Shown here piece by piece: positions 26,926-39,500 of a stretch of DNA of 64,000 nt (position 1 is its first letter; every line of letters starts with the position of its first letter). Under the pieces are notes generated by a model. That model saw only the letters and a program-made list of their open reading frames with translations. It was not told where the DNA came from and did not search any database. The position numbers and the translations under genes are program-made. This DNA is from Acanthaster planci (Eukaryota > Echinodermata > Asteroidea > Valvatida > Acanthasteridae). Location: contig NW_019091355.1 in NCBI RefSeq assembly GCF_001949145.1, positions 4,556,838 through 4,620,837 of the forward strand, given 5' to 3'.

Positions 26926-28644
26926 TAATGACGCTACCAATAAACAGCAGCCTCTGCAAACTTCAGTGTTCTTATTAATGCAGTATAGGCTTCACGCCAC
27001 AAATTGAAATGGTTTTCCAAAGTTACACTTGAAATTCAAGCTGTTATTTGTGATTGCATGAAAGTTATAATACATTTGGTCTCACATTTTATTTGGCAAA
27101 GAGAAGTTAATCCTCTATCGTGCAGAGAAAGCTGAACCATATATGGTAGCAATGGAAATCTCCTGCTTTGTATGGGCATTTTTGGCGACACTGACAAGTC
27201 ATGATTTTGAGTGTCTTTCTTGTGTCAACTTTCTATTAACCCCTCTGTGTGCCCCTTAGCAAGTGTTTTCCTCTCAAATGTCTTGTTTGTTTTTTCTGTC
27301 TTTTCTTCATAGTGGATTCTCTGTCCACTCTCTCTTTACCGTGTTCGTCATTGAATAGTTTCGTTTTTACTTTTATGCATTTTGTGTACCTTCCCAGTAG
27401 AAACATAGATGAAATAAGACTGCCAGATTCCACACAGTGCTCTGCATTTGAGCTTGATTTCCTCGGCACATTACCCTCGTGGACTGTCGAGGAATCGATA
27501 ATGACATATACGCGCCTTCGTATCATAAGCAATGTGTTTGAATATTAAAATGTCCAGCGATCTCCAGCTCTTGCCGGTGTGCTGTGCGAACCATTTCCGT
27601 TGCTGTTTGCTTTCTTTTTGGGGGTGGGGGGCTCTATAAGCCCCATTCCTTGAAGACACAGCCGCTGTTTACTTTATGTCATCGTTAATCAGTCCTCCGA
27701 ATTCAATTCAATTCAAATCACAAACGCAAGACCTTCCATCCCTGCTGTAGGTCTTTATTCGCCTATATCAGTATCAAACCGTACCAAGGCCAACCCGTCC
27801 CCTTCAACGATATGGGATTCTTACTACACACCGACAACAGTTGCCTTTTTCTGTCTTTGAAAAATAGTCATTCTTTATGACATTGATATTCTTTTTCCTT
27901 TTTCGCATTATCGAGGAGACTTGGACTTTGTTAAAAGGGGTAACTTTGGCGCGATTTACACCCAAGGGGAAAACAGAGTTGATGTTTTGGCCAAGGTTGA
28001 ATCCTCTGCGTATAAGGCACCCAGCAAAATCCTTTGCAATGCTCTCCACGTTAGAAGTCGGTGATTGGACATTTTCGAGATGGCGTCTGTAGCAAACAAG
28101 ACAGAAAAACTACAACCATTGGACCAATAAAGCTCATACCAAGTAATTAAAGACTCTTTTCATGTAGGCATGAAAGTCCTTTCTGATAATAGTTTGTCCA
28201 GGAAGGATGTTTATCTCATGTCAAAATTTACTAAAATGTCAAGAAGATTTTTTTTTCTAACTGCGAGCTCCTTGATTATTGATTCGTCCTGTCAAGAAAT
28301 CAGATTTAAATCATTTTAAGATTCTCGTGATAAAATGGCATCAAGATGAAACGACTTTTTAGTGACTTTCTTATGAAGGCAAAACACTCTACATCAAGTT
28401 TTTTACAGGTATGAGTTCAGAATTGTTCCATGGTCACTTCAAATTTACCTGCTGTTTACTGCTTCTGACAAAGGGCATGTTCTTCATGAATGATTCAGTG
28501 CAATATCGCTAACGTCCTTTGCGAAACACAGCATTTATAATTCAGACGGGCTTTAAAGACACACAGAACGAAATGACGTAGTAAGGAGTTTTTGACTTCA
28601 AGTCATTGTGAAGACTAGCAGTAACATCTCCTGGCGATCCTTTT

Positions 28645-28664
28645 TGTTGTTGTTGTTGTTGTTG
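28645..28664. repeat. GTT microsatellite
   Basis: About six uninterrupted GTT units inside the homeobox intron. Confidence 0.8.
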
Positions 28665-29233
28665 CATTTCGTTTGTTTTAAATATTATTCATTCCCGGTA
28701 ACACTTATTTCAAAATATCCTTGAACCACAGAAATCGAAATCTGTAGGCGAAAATTGGCTTTTTGTTTCATTTTGATAATTTCAGATTGTTAATTTAAAA
28801 CGAAGGTACCTGAATTTTTGAGGCATCCGGGTGCATGCTATTATCCAAAGTAACGCTTAAATAAAACTTACATGTTCACTTTTATTAAAATGACACAGAC
28901 ATGACCTGAATCTACAGTCACAGAAAAGTAAGCTATTTCAAACATATCGCAGTTCGCTTATTTTCGAAATCTAATGCCATAAAATAAATTGATCTTTTAA
29001 TGTTTGAAACTCATCAGGAATCTTTTAGAGTATGCATAATTTCTGTGCATAAAATATGATGTTTCACGTAGCTAGAGCATCGGCTATCAACGTGAGCATT
29101 TGTGGTTCGTGGATTTACAATACTGAGAGAAACAACTTTGATTGGGCACTATCGCTGTGTGTCACATCGACTAAACCCACACGCTCACAGACGGGCACGC
29201 CGGCCAATGTCACGGCTGAAACGAAAGGGCGGC

Positions 29234-29290
29234 TTATTAATTAAACTCCCCTGTGGATGAACTTGATCGTCAGGAAATGGTAATTAATGA
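29234..29290. promoter_or_regulatory. Candidate homeodomain-site cluster in the homeobox intron
   Basis: TTATTAATTAAA (29234-29245) and TAATTAATGA (29281-29290), two AT-rich homeodomain-type sites, flank a TGTGGATGAAC segment within a locally mixed-composition stretch. This would fit an enhancer, but the call rests on motif density alone. Confidence 0.25.
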
Positions 29291-29624
29291 ACAGGTCGTA
29301 CTCATGCCCCGCTGAATAGGCCGAGAGATGGGACGGGAGGGGGCGCTGCATTGACATTTTGGGAGGCAGAGTAGTGACGGGGGTCATAGGTCATCCTCTC
29401 AGTTACTGTCTCAGTTGTCACTGATTTGTTTCTTCATTTCTTTGGTTTTGGTAGTTCCTACAAGGATTTATCATAGCAGTCCCTTGAGTAGGAAGTGGGG
29501 AAAATATTTGTCGTTTGGGTAGCCTCTAATTTCGTGACTGTCACCTCCGTCATATTGTGATTTTTACCCCAAATTCGATATGAAGGCGTGGCATCAGTAC
29601 GACAACATTTGGCGTTCATTTAAT

Positions 29625-29745
29625 GCTTATCATTGTCATCGTCATCATTGCCGATGACATCATCGTCCCATCATTGTATCCGTCATCTCAGTGTCATCCA
29701 CAACACCATCACCATTTTGCGTTGTCACTGAAGTCATCGCCACAC
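29625..29745. repeat. Degenerate CAT/TCA-rich low-complexity tract
   Basis: Many TCATC, CATCA and GTCATC words with interruptions. It looks like a decayed trinucleotide repeat. Confidence 0.6.
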
Positions 29746-31242
29746 TGCACCCTGACAATGACACCTCCCTATTACCTCTAACACGTCGTCACGCACTGAT
29801 ATCATTTCACGGCCATCACGGTTCCCTGATCAACCCCACCCCCATCAGATCGCAGCGGTCATCAGCCCCCCCCCCCCATTTTCACAGTGCCCAGCCCACC
29901 TCGCCGTTTAGTCGCTTGATTTGACCACCAATTCCCCAGGCTGGATCAGTGCTTCGTCTCCCTCGAGTCAAGATTTGAATCAAGACCTGGGGAATTCTCT
30001 CCAGTCCCTTGCGCTTCACCCCCCATCCCGCTACCTCTTGACAAAAGGGGCGCAGTTTACGGTGCCCTGCAGGGCCGGAGCAACGGAGCATTCATTCACT
30101 ATCACGTCCATAATAGCTACAGGGATTTTAGTGTTAATTAGCTCCTACATCCTGCGTACAAAGTCAGCGAGGCTCTTCCGCGCGCGAATACGCCACGAGT
30201 TTATTTTCCCATTAAGCGTTGGGCATTCTGCGGTGATGGCGCCTGGCCCAGTGGCGACGTATGGTCCCACAGTCATGAAATTTCTATGAGTGAAATGGAT
30301 GCACCGTTGTGCCTGTCTATGGTACATTGTATGTATTAAAACATTCTTTTCAAGCATATAAAGATATAAAAATCAACCATAAATATAATATCGTCTGGGC
30401 ATGGCGTACATGAAATATTACAAATAGCGGGTTTTCAGGGTTTAAAATGTGCATTCCATTTCGTGGCTCCAGTGCGTTTATGCAAAATTCATAAAGACGG
30501 TCGATCATTAATATTTATATTGTTAATGGAACTAATTCCGTCGAAGACAAAAGGCACTGGAAAGACAATGTCATCTGTCTGTGTTGAGCATAAAACTCAC
30601 GCTCAGTTATCATAAAAACGAGGGCGAAGCTGAAGTTTATCCTATAGACAGCACCAGAGGTTTGCCGTTTTCCGCGCACCCATTCATGCAAATTGTATTC
30701 TATTTTCCCAGTGTTCAGCGAGCAGTGTAATTGCATTTTAGTTTACAACATGACGTTAAATTGGAAAGATTAAGGAAATTTCGTGACCCAATTTGCAGGG
30801 TTATATTTTAATAACAAGACAAGTGTGAGTGCAACAGCTGGCAATTCCATTTGATATATTTGTGGCGTACAAACCCGACATGCACTTTGATGTCTGGGCT
30901 TGACTTAAAACAGAACTGAGTGTGGAAAAAGATTTGTTTTACGGAAATGTTCCAGTTGTGTCAGGCATTCCAGGTTTCATGGATAGCATTTGGGGAAAAA
31001 AAAGAGGGTGGTTGTTTTCTTGATTGTCCTTCCTAGAAATTCAGACACGAAGTGTCTCTCAGCGGCCATGACCAGCTGGGACCGGCTTGTAGACTTACCG
31101 CGCATGAAGGAAGCCCCCGTCCAGCGGTGTCGTAAACACAACGGCTTGGGCTGCGCATTTTGTTATTATCGAGCATATGGATTATATTCTGGGGGCCATC
31201 CCCCCCCAATCAAATTGCGACAATGAAACCCACGTGATCGGG

Positions 31243-31243
31243 N
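31243..31243. other. Single ambiguous base (n)
   Basis: The only non-ACGT character I noticed. It lies in the homeobox intron and affects no coding sequence. Confidence 0.95.
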
Positions 31244-32667
31244 CTAGTGTCACCTTTCGTAGTGATAGATTGAATCAAGCTTCACGCGGGCAGATGTCTA
31301 TTTCTGGGAAAAAAAAATTATCATTGTACAAAGTGTGATGCCAAAGAATCTTGGAGGCAGAGATGTTTCTGTACGCGGCAATTAACTGGCGGGTACCAAC
31401 CAGCAGCGGGATGCTAGACAGGCGTTACTGACTGACGATTTGTGATCTGAGCCAAAAGTGCATCAGACGGTTGTATTGAATTGACTGTTTCTTCACTGCT
31501 GTCGACACCTACTCAAACTGTTGCTGAATTGAGTCAACCTTGCCCATCGGGCATTTGGGACTCTGTAGTGTACATGCACATGCGTTCGACGTTCAACGCG
31601 GCTTATGTGGGATCTGAATTCCTTTTGTAAATTGGTGAATAAAATTTTATACCTGCCCCTGGGCATGTAAATTTTCAAATTACAATTTTGTACGGCCACA
31701 GAATAAGAGGAACGCTGGCGATGCACTGAGAAATCATCCTGACTGCTGCCGTGACTGGAACTCGGTGTTGCTCCAGAAAGATCCAGCGGTGCATTGCACT
31801 TTGCGGAAATTTCCCCCTAAATCTTTTTCGGAAACCTCGACTTGGATGGGGGTCAGAAGGTCCCCGGGCCCTGTGCGCGGTGAAGCCCTTGTGGATGGCC
31901 CAGGACGGCACGCCAGTAATCGGTGCACCCTACCGAAAAACAAGCGCGTGGTCACCAGTATACGGGCCGTTTCTGGTGACCGACAACCAATTGGGGTCAT
32001 ACCCCACGAGACCTGAAATTGAAAATATTTGTGTCTTGGCTGGCATTGGGGCCCCCTCTTTCGAGGATATGAGGACAGACACTTACACCAACGTGCTGGC
32101 AACCAGTCGTGAAATCACGTGTGAACATTCATGAAATCACGCGTGACTGTACGCCTAACACGTCTCATGCCTTCGGCGCATGGATACTTTTAAAACGGGT
32201 AACCAGCAAGAGACAAATGATACAAAATTTCTCTCAATCTGAAATTAGGATGCGATGCCGAAATTCTAATCACTTCTTCAGCTCCCTCCCTCCTTTTTTC
32301 ATTTCGATTGAATTTCACCATCGTCAACTCCAGTCGCAGGTGTTGCCTTCAACAAATTAAAACAGATGATTAGTGAAATTAACCCATGCGCAGCAGATGT
32401 TTCCATTCAGTCAAAGTATCAAGTGTGACAAAACAAAAAAATCGAACTTCAGTCAAACGTGCAATCGCATTCATCAGTCACTGTCAAGGACAAACCGTTC
32501 ATATTGGCAGCATGTGGTGAGGTTCTCTTATCATTCACCGTTTTTTAATGTACACAGAATATTTACGGTCCTGTCAAGGTTTGTACCTGTGTCCAATTCT
32601 CTGTCTCTGTGGCTACAAACTTTTTAATACGCCTTATTGATGTTAAGTGTCCAATAGTATTACTTAA

Positions 32668-33031
32668 ATTAGCCATTTACGAGTTAAATTTGAATAAAAT
32701 CTGGTACACTGAGTTCTTTAAATTCCTCATGAACATAACAACTTGAACATTCCATACTAAAACCACTGTTGCTATACCTCGCGATTCGGGCAAGCTGTTG
32801 CTTAGTTACATATTAAAGAGACGCCTTGCAACAATACATTATTCTCCATGGATAAGAACGGCAAAAAGGAACCAGTCCATTCTAGAGATGGTGGACGCTA
32901 TGCAAAAGCTTGCCCCGAATCATGAGGTATAGCAACAGTGTCTTTAGCCTGGGGAAATTGTTACGTTTCTACGCAATCAGATAACACCCTGTACCAGATT
33001 TTATTCAAATTTAACTCGCAAGTGGCTTATT
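32668..33031 (+). mobile_element. Foldback/MITE element, copy 2, in the homeobox intron
   Basis: Long inverted terminal repeats: CGAGTTAAATTTGAATAAAA followed by TCTGGTACA near the left end is repeated in reverse complement at the right end. An inner pair (ACTGTTGCTATACCTC with GAGGTATAGCAACAGT) is also inverted, so most of each arm can pair. It is the second member of the family at 2604-2927, placed in the opposite orientation. No ORF of note. It lies about 800 bases before the last pitx exon. Confidence 0.7.
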
Positions 33032-33830
33032 GAACGGGTAACTGTAAGTTTCGTGTTCTGTCTTGTTTGTCTCTACTCCATTGTTTAATCTCCAAACTAT
33101 TTGCGAAGTCACTTTTTTGTCTGGTGTCATTTTCTCCGGGTAAATGTCTGCCTTCTCCTACCTGTTTTCCTGCACGTACATATTACCTTGGTGGATTGTC
33201 AGAGGTCATCAACATTCCGAGGTGCAACACTGCTACCATGTCTTTCTGCATGACCTTTTCAGTCTCATGCTAGACCTCTTCTATTCTACTCACGATCGTC
33301 TTTCATAACCCGTAACATATCCGTACTCGCCCCTCAACCAGCCTTCTGTCATATCGGGCCTTATTTCCGACCCTTTCCATCATCAACTCGGTTGGGGCTC
33401 GGTCGGCAAGATTACAAACAGGGAGGGGGGAAAGAAAAAGTGCACCACATCCAAAACAGCTGCCGCGGACTGGCGCGCGAGAGCTGAGCCAATGAGGGCG
33501 AAATCTCGAGTTCTGATTGCCCAGTACCGAGGGGATTTGCGGGGCCCATCTTTTCGATCAAGTCCGCCCCGTGCAGTGTACACACTGCGATATTGCTTTG
33601 CGAAACTCGACACCGAGATCGCATTTGTCGAAAAGGCAGAGTCGGGGAGAGAACACCTCTTGCCGGCTCGGCATCGGCATCCAGTTTCAATCCTCTCTAA
33701 GGTCATTACGTGTAAAGGATACCCTCCAATCTCGATTCGATATTGATTTTTAATTAAAGATGAATTTGTTTGTGCTTGAGCATCCACCCTTTTTATTCTT
33801 CCCCGTCTCTTCCTTCCTGTATGGTGACAG

Positions 33831-34358
33831 GTGTGGTTCAAGAACCGGCGAGCCAAGTGGAGGAAGCGAGAGCGGAACCAGCTGAATGAACTCAAGAACG
33901 GCTTTGGCTCTCAGTTCAACGGTCTGATGCAGCCCTTCGATGACGGCTTGTACTCCGGCTACTCCTACAACAATTGGGCCGCCAAGTCGGCCAATCCCCT
34001 GGGGTCCAAGGGCTTCCCCTGGTCACTGAACACTGTGAATCCGCTGGCCGGGGTCTCCAACCAGCCCATGTGCTTCAACCCGCAGACCACCATGAGCTCC
34101 GGCTTTCCCTCATCCAACGTCAACGGCGTCATGAGCCACCAGAACCTGAACAATTCGGCCGGTGCTGCCGCGGCGGCCTGTCCGTACGCCTCGGTGCCGG
34201 CGTCATCCTACATGTACAGGGAACCTTGCTCCAGCAGTATTGCCACGCTTCGCCTTAAAGCCAAACAGCATTCCGGGATGGGAACATTTAGTTATCCTGT
34301 CCGTCAAAGTCCAACATTATCAGCTTGTCAATACGCAGGGCTTAATGGCCCAGCATAA
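33831..34358 (+). CDS. pitx: Pitx terminal coding exon: recognition helix, C-terminal domain, OAR motif, stop
   Basis: Begins in phase 0 after TGACAG (acceptor AG at 33829-33830) with [14 protein letters not shown], homeodomain residues 47-60 (33831-33872). It includes Lys at position 50, the specificity residue of Bicoid/Pitx/Otx/Goosecoid homeodomains, which selects TAATCC-type sites. Next come the Pitx-typical [16 protein letters not shown] and [12 protein letters not shown], a Ser/Asn/Pro-rich transactivation region, a short alanine run ([10 protein letters not shown]), and the OAR motif [14 protein letters not shown] (about 34233-34274). The tail is [13 protein letters not shown] followed by TAA at 34356-34358. 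Vertebrate PITX2 ends in LSACQYAVDRPV, so the last residues diverge. The exon encodes 175 residues. The OAR motif is a known intramolecular modulator of DNA binding and activation in Pitx and Prx proteins. Several ORFs in other frames across this exon are shadows of it. Confidence 0.97.
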   Translation: MWFKNRRAKWRKRERNQLNELKNGFGSQFNGLMQPFDDGLYSGYSYNNWAAKSANPLGSKGFPWSLNTVNPLAGVSNQPMCFNPQTTMSSGFPSSNVNGVMSHQNLNNSAGAAAAACPYASVPASSYMYREPCSSSIATLRLKAKQHSGMGTFSYPVRQSPTLSACQYAGLNGPA

Positions 34359-34392
34359 ACACCTTCTTTTGTACATTGATAGTTTAGTATAA

Positions 34393-34398
34393 AATAAA
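34393..34398 (+). terminator. pitx: Candidate polyadenylation signal AATAAA of pitx
   Basis: A canonical AATAAA lies 35 bases after the pitx stop codon, with a T-rich stretch (CCTTTTTTGTT) from about 34429 that could be the downstream element. Cleavage would fall near 34410-34425, giving a very short 3' UTR. Later A/T-rich sequence could supply alternative sites, so use of this one is inferred. Confidence 0.6.
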
Positions 34399-37098
34399 AT
34401 AGGTTGATGTAATATAAATATGACGTATTCCTTTTTTGTTCAATGGTATAAATCTAGAATAATGTAGCTTTATCTTACAATCGTATTCCAAATCACATTT
34501 TTGAAGAAAAAATGGAATGTTGTGACTTTTCACGAGTTTGCCAGTCATTGAGAGTAAATGCCTTACATTTTGGCAAAAGAGACTGACAGAAACGTCTTTA
34601 ATCAATTTGGAAGTTCTATTTTTAATATTTTGTTATGTAATAATTTTAGAGAAGTGTGAGATTGGATGCACATAGAAACGGAAGAGCGAGAGTGCGTAAT
34701 TACGAATATCGGCAGTGAGAGTGTTTAGGTGTCGACCCTAGGGATACTGCAAATATCGATAAGAAATACTGAACCCACAGGGGAAGTACACATGATGAAA
34801 CTGAGTTTCGGAAACTGGAATTTAGAAACAGGATTTTCTCCAGAATGAAGATTCGGTTGAATTGATCGATTAAATGGTGGAATGATCAAAAGCCCACTGT
34901 GGCTTTTTTTCACTTACTCAAACTTTGAAAAGGAGATGTTTAGTTTTGTTGGGATAACAAATATCAATGACACCTGAGAATCCAGGACATTGTCATACGG
35001 TCGGGACAGTTCTTGGACTAATTTTATCGCCACCCAGTAATGTCTTTGGGAAAGCTTACAATGTAATCCCTTGCAACAAGCAGGATAAAATTTGCATGAT
35101 AGTCGAAGAGCCGGGTATACAAGCATCTGCGCAGTGCAACATGTCCGTTTTAATGAGTGGCCTTGCCTCGCGCCCAACCGGTCCAGTCCTCGTTTCTGAT
35201 TGGCTGCGATGCCCGCCGGCTACGTTCGCCTGATGAGCTCTGATTGGACGATCGGCGTTGCGAGGTGGCGCTCACAAATTGAGGAAGACACGTTTACGTG
35301 TGCAAAGAAAGACGGACTCTTCACCTCTCATTTATATTCCCGTCGCCTCCGAAAGACAAAAGTGTCAATTGTGACAAATCCATAAATCCTGGCTCTTGCG
35401 CCGTGACTCAGTATCTCTTTATTTGAAATTGAAGCATTCTGGTTTTTTTTTTTCTTGAGGAACTGTTCCGGTAATTAACCAAGAATTACAGTAATGAATG
35501 GGGTGCGAAAAAAAATCCTGCATTCAAAAACTAATTTCTTGACAGAAGGTGAAGCCGGGGGTTACCTTAAAGCGGATTATGGACAAAATGGTCACTTTCA
35601 CAAATCAGAATTCACAAGTGTACTAATGTATTTTTTAAAATCCGGTCCGTGGCGTGCACATTATTATAATCTATCGTTATTTTCTGTTTATCCTTTTTGC
35701 CCGTCTTTGCGAGGCTAGTTTATAATCCCAGTGTACCAAACAGCGGTACATTGAATTCAATTATGACAACAGTGGTAATGTTTTGTTGTTGTTTTTTGGC
35801 ACAAGTACTACGCACGTTTATTACAAACCTGTGACATATTTAAAAGAAAATAGGCGTTATCGTATACAGTGATTTAAATTGGACGAGAAAAATCTATCCT
35901 TGTGTGGCGTTGTGTTTTGGCGCTTTTGTCCCACTGTTGGTGAATCAGTGATGCTTTCAACTGAGACAGTTTTGATAAATGTTACTATTTGATCGAAAAA
36001 AAAGTTTGGCTGCTCATGTTCTGGATTTCATTCACATTATGTTTGCGTTTGGATTATGTATTCATTGTTCAGCGTGATTTCTCCATGGAGGCATCCCGAC
36101 TTTTCAAATGCTCAATTTTTGTGCAAGGGATACGCTTAGGGGAATTTTGTAAAGCGTTCATTGTTTGTTTTTATGGCATTTCGGATCGAAAGAGAGTTTA
36201 TGTTATCCACAACCTTTTTCCTCTCTACCTCTGAAAAAAGGAGTTAATTCAATGTGGGTGGGATAGTGCATTTGTGGTGGTTGGTTACAAAATGCATGTT
36301 TTGATGTTTCTTCATGCATTCAATGTTGCTATGCGCAACGGTGCTTTGATGGAAATTTTACTTTGATTTCATTCTCTGCATGTAAAAACAACCAAGTCTC
36401 TACTCCTCGAGGATTGGTCCATGTGCCAGCTTGCGCTCACCCTTATTGGCTTTCGTTGCTTGGTTTTCCAAATTGTCAATTATCCGGATTATGTTTCTGT
36501 CGTAAGTCGGTCTTTGAAAGTTAAATACCGGCACTGTATTCCGTTGTTTCCTATCAGTGTTTCTAGTTTGGAGTTTGTTCTCAATTATTGGACATGTTTA
36601 TTTATTTATTTGCCTCTATGTACAGAATATTCATTCACTTATACCTTCGGATCTCCTCACGTAGATCTTAATCCGATCATGGTATGTTTGTCTCGAGTGA
36701 ACAGTCTAAAACACATTGTTTGTCTCGTTTGGATATTTTTTATTTAAATCTGGTTTTGTGAGGGAATTTTTTTCTAATCAGACTTGTGAAATATGATGAA
36801 ATGAAATAAAAGATACCGGAACAGAGAAATCTTACCCTTAGTCGGTGTTATCCACGGGTCAGTAGCTGCCACATTTCCACGAAAGAGAAGTGGCGATAGG
36901 CAGCAACCGCAGACGGTACAACTTTTCAAAGAGATGTGTTTTTGTCCAATTACCGAAAAATTAACGTCTGAAATATTCTGTTCTTGGTTGAAACTTCTAA
37001 AAATTAATATGGCTGTCTGTTCCTCTCGTTGACCATATTCATATGACATGAAAGATCCATTCGGCTTTTTCTTTGTTTTGCTATTTTGTTTTGTAGGG

Positions 37099-37134
37099 TT
37101 GTTTGTTTGTTTGTTTGTTTATTTGTTTGTTTTT
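37099..37134. repeat. TTTG microsatellite
   Basis: Tandem GTTT units with one GTTT-to-ATTT interruption, about 36 bases. Confidence 0.8.
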
Positions 37135-37952
37135 GACACTGACCAATGAGTTACCAATGCCTTTCAATGATTTTGTGCAGATGGTTGTTAAAAGGGATTA
37201 TCTTAATTTTACTTCTCCGGTATATGCCCCGAATCCTATTTTAAAGAATACCTAATTTGTTGACTAAATGTGTGACCAAAAACATTTTACCACTTACTTT
37301 TCAGAATTTGTTTTTCCGTAGTTCTGATGTCATAGCTTCACTTTGCCTAGCCCCACTGGTGTGGTCAGCGCGCGCCGTTTCCCCCAAAGTTAATACAACA
37401 GTAAAGTCCCATCCACCTCGTGCAGCCAGATCCTGGCTTTTGGAACCATTTCAACAAGACTTTTTTGTATGCGCGAATACGGATTTTCTCCTCATGTGTA
37501 TGGAGTCTTCGATTCCCATTTCAACAGCCTGCAACCCCACCCCAAATTGCAGTGGGTCAAGCAGTGTCGTAGTCGGAGCCCTTCATAAGTCCTCATAAAT
37601 CCACCACAAGCCAGTCAAGTGAACTAAGACGAAGGCATTACTTCGCCACTGTTCGTCCCTCGTGGCTGATGATCGGACTTAATATGGATAATGAACTTTG
37701 TTGTGATGGACTCGATCACAACACAAGGTTTATGAGTGGTACATCTGATGAATGAAAGAGATTTTATTCGGGGGTTTACCCTTGTCAGCAGTGCGAGAGG
37801 CAACAGACGGCAAATATCCCATTATGCCTCCATCCATTTCCTCAGTCGTATACAACGTGGTAGGGATCGAGAGTCAAAGAAATGCCGTAGAAAGCCAAAA
37901 CCAGTGTGAAAGTGAGAAAAACGCAGGTTATAGCTGAGAATAAGGACCGCCG

Positions 37953-38013
37953 CAGAAGGGGAGAGAAAGAGAGAGAAAGAGATGGTGGGACGAAGGGGGG
38001 GGGGAGGGGAAAA
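37953..38013. repeat. Purine-rich tract (GA and poly-G)
   Basis: About 60 bases of nearly unbroken purines, GAGAGAAAGA units followed by a run of about 11 G. A similar G/A-rich run lies at about 38195-38238. Such tracts can form triplex or G-rich structures. Confidence 0.7.
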
Positions 38014-39340
38014 CCGAGACTCTGTGTGGCTTGCCTAAGACCGTCATGAGGCTGACAGCCTGGCAGACGGGGCCCGCATCAAAAGTCATCAAGCCCGATA
38101 ATCGCCGCTTGATTGCGCGCATTCCCCAGCGAGTTCCTATTACAAACAAGCTCGCGTCCGGACCGGCAGAAAAACCATCAACCGTCGGCCCGGCGGGAGG
38201 GGACAGGGGGAAAGAAAGGGGGGGGGAGGAAAAAATCAGACAAGGGATGTAGGAAGAGAAAAGATGTTGATAATAGAGTCATCACACTCGTACCGCGATT
38301 TCAATCACGTCGTGCTTGTCATGTGAGATAATGAACCGGAAAAATTGAGACAAATTCCCTTATGCACCGCTACAAGCATATTTGGAGTTCTTTTTTTCCG
38401 TGCAGATTTGGTCCGTTTATCGAAGGCGAGATGGGCACGAGTGTCGGCTTCTCCAGGGATCTGTTGGCTTGGGATAGCAGCGTCTTTGCCCGGCTTCAGC
38501 CCCCCTCCTTCCTCGTCGACGTCCGTGGAGAATCCCGTTCAGGTTACAGGCTATTTGGACAAATTCGCTCCATAATTCACCGGCCAATTTGTCACAGAAA
38601 ACAACCATTTTCCGCTCGGTAACACCCTTCTCTGATTTTCAAGAGACGGTTCAGAAGCAGACAGAAAAGCCCGAAGAAGCACAAGCTAATGCGGCTTCAC
38701 ACCTTTGATGATAAATTAATTTATTCATGACACGGGTGTGACACAAATAAATGCATGTTTCATGTTTTTTTGTCATTACCGCCATAAAATATTCTGGTTT
38801 AGAAGAATGCACCAGAGGAAACACATTTTACTCACATCTAGGAGTTTCCCTCGGAGTTTTGAAGTTTCTTCAGGATCCAAATGGACGGTGAGCGTCGCGT
38901 TGCCTCAAGAGTTGAGACTCATTCGACCGACTTCTTTATTTGTGTATTGGAGCGCCTGGGGCTTACGGTGATCCACCGATGCCATTCAACATTCTCTGTC
39001 AATGTACATGTACATGTGACTAAAACCCATACATCACTACCTAGAAAGCACCCACGATTCCACGTTCCCGTGTTGGCTATTAGGGTTAGCTATACTCATC
39101 CTCTGTCGGTTCGTCCGTGGAGCTGGCTGCGGTCCAGCTCTCTCTTTGCATTTGAAAAGGTAGTTATTTCATTCATGAATATACTGCGTTTCATTTACTG
39201 TCCTTTAGATTGATTTTCCCAGCCTGTTCCTCTATTTACATTTGTTTATTTTGAAGGAATAAAAACGGGAAAGTTAGTTCGACAGTAGATCCCTCATCTC
39301 TTAGTCCAGTTGAGAACAACAAGCACATATCCATGTCTCA

Positions 39341-39500
39341 TACACTCTAAAACTTCCGGGTCACATTGACCCAGAATTGGGTCCCATTCGGTATGACCCT
39401 TTTCTGGGTCAAAATATGATCCCTTTGGAGTCGTATTTGACCCGGAAAAGGGTTATAACCCAATTCTGGGTCAATCTGACCCGGAAGTGTTTAGAGTGTA
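39341..39500. mobile_element. MITE of the CACTCTAAA / GGGTCA family, copy 1
   Basis: The ends are TACACTCTAAAACTTCCGGG and the reverse complement of AACACTTCCGGG-type sequence, followed by the same TACACTC at the right end. The outer TA on each side may be a TA target-site duplication of the Tc1/mariner type. The interior is a series of GGGTCA and TGACCC words, including GGGTCANNNTGACCC palindromes at 39358-39372 and 39468-39482. About 160 bases, no coding capacity. Confidence 0.75.

Noticed and set aside
31734-32134. Overlapping ORFs of 122 and 127 aa on opposite strands
   Set aside because: Neither has a known domain or transposon motif, and open frames on both strands point to composition, not coding.
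32109-32150. Tandem near-repeat of TGAAATCACGTGTGAA
   Set aside because: Two imperfect units only. Too small to call a repeat family or a regulatory array.
33383-33895. 170-aa minus-strand ORF across the intron end and the last pitx exon
   Set aside because: Part of it is the antisense of the terminal pitx exon, and the rest shows no domain. Chance ORF in GC-rich DNA.
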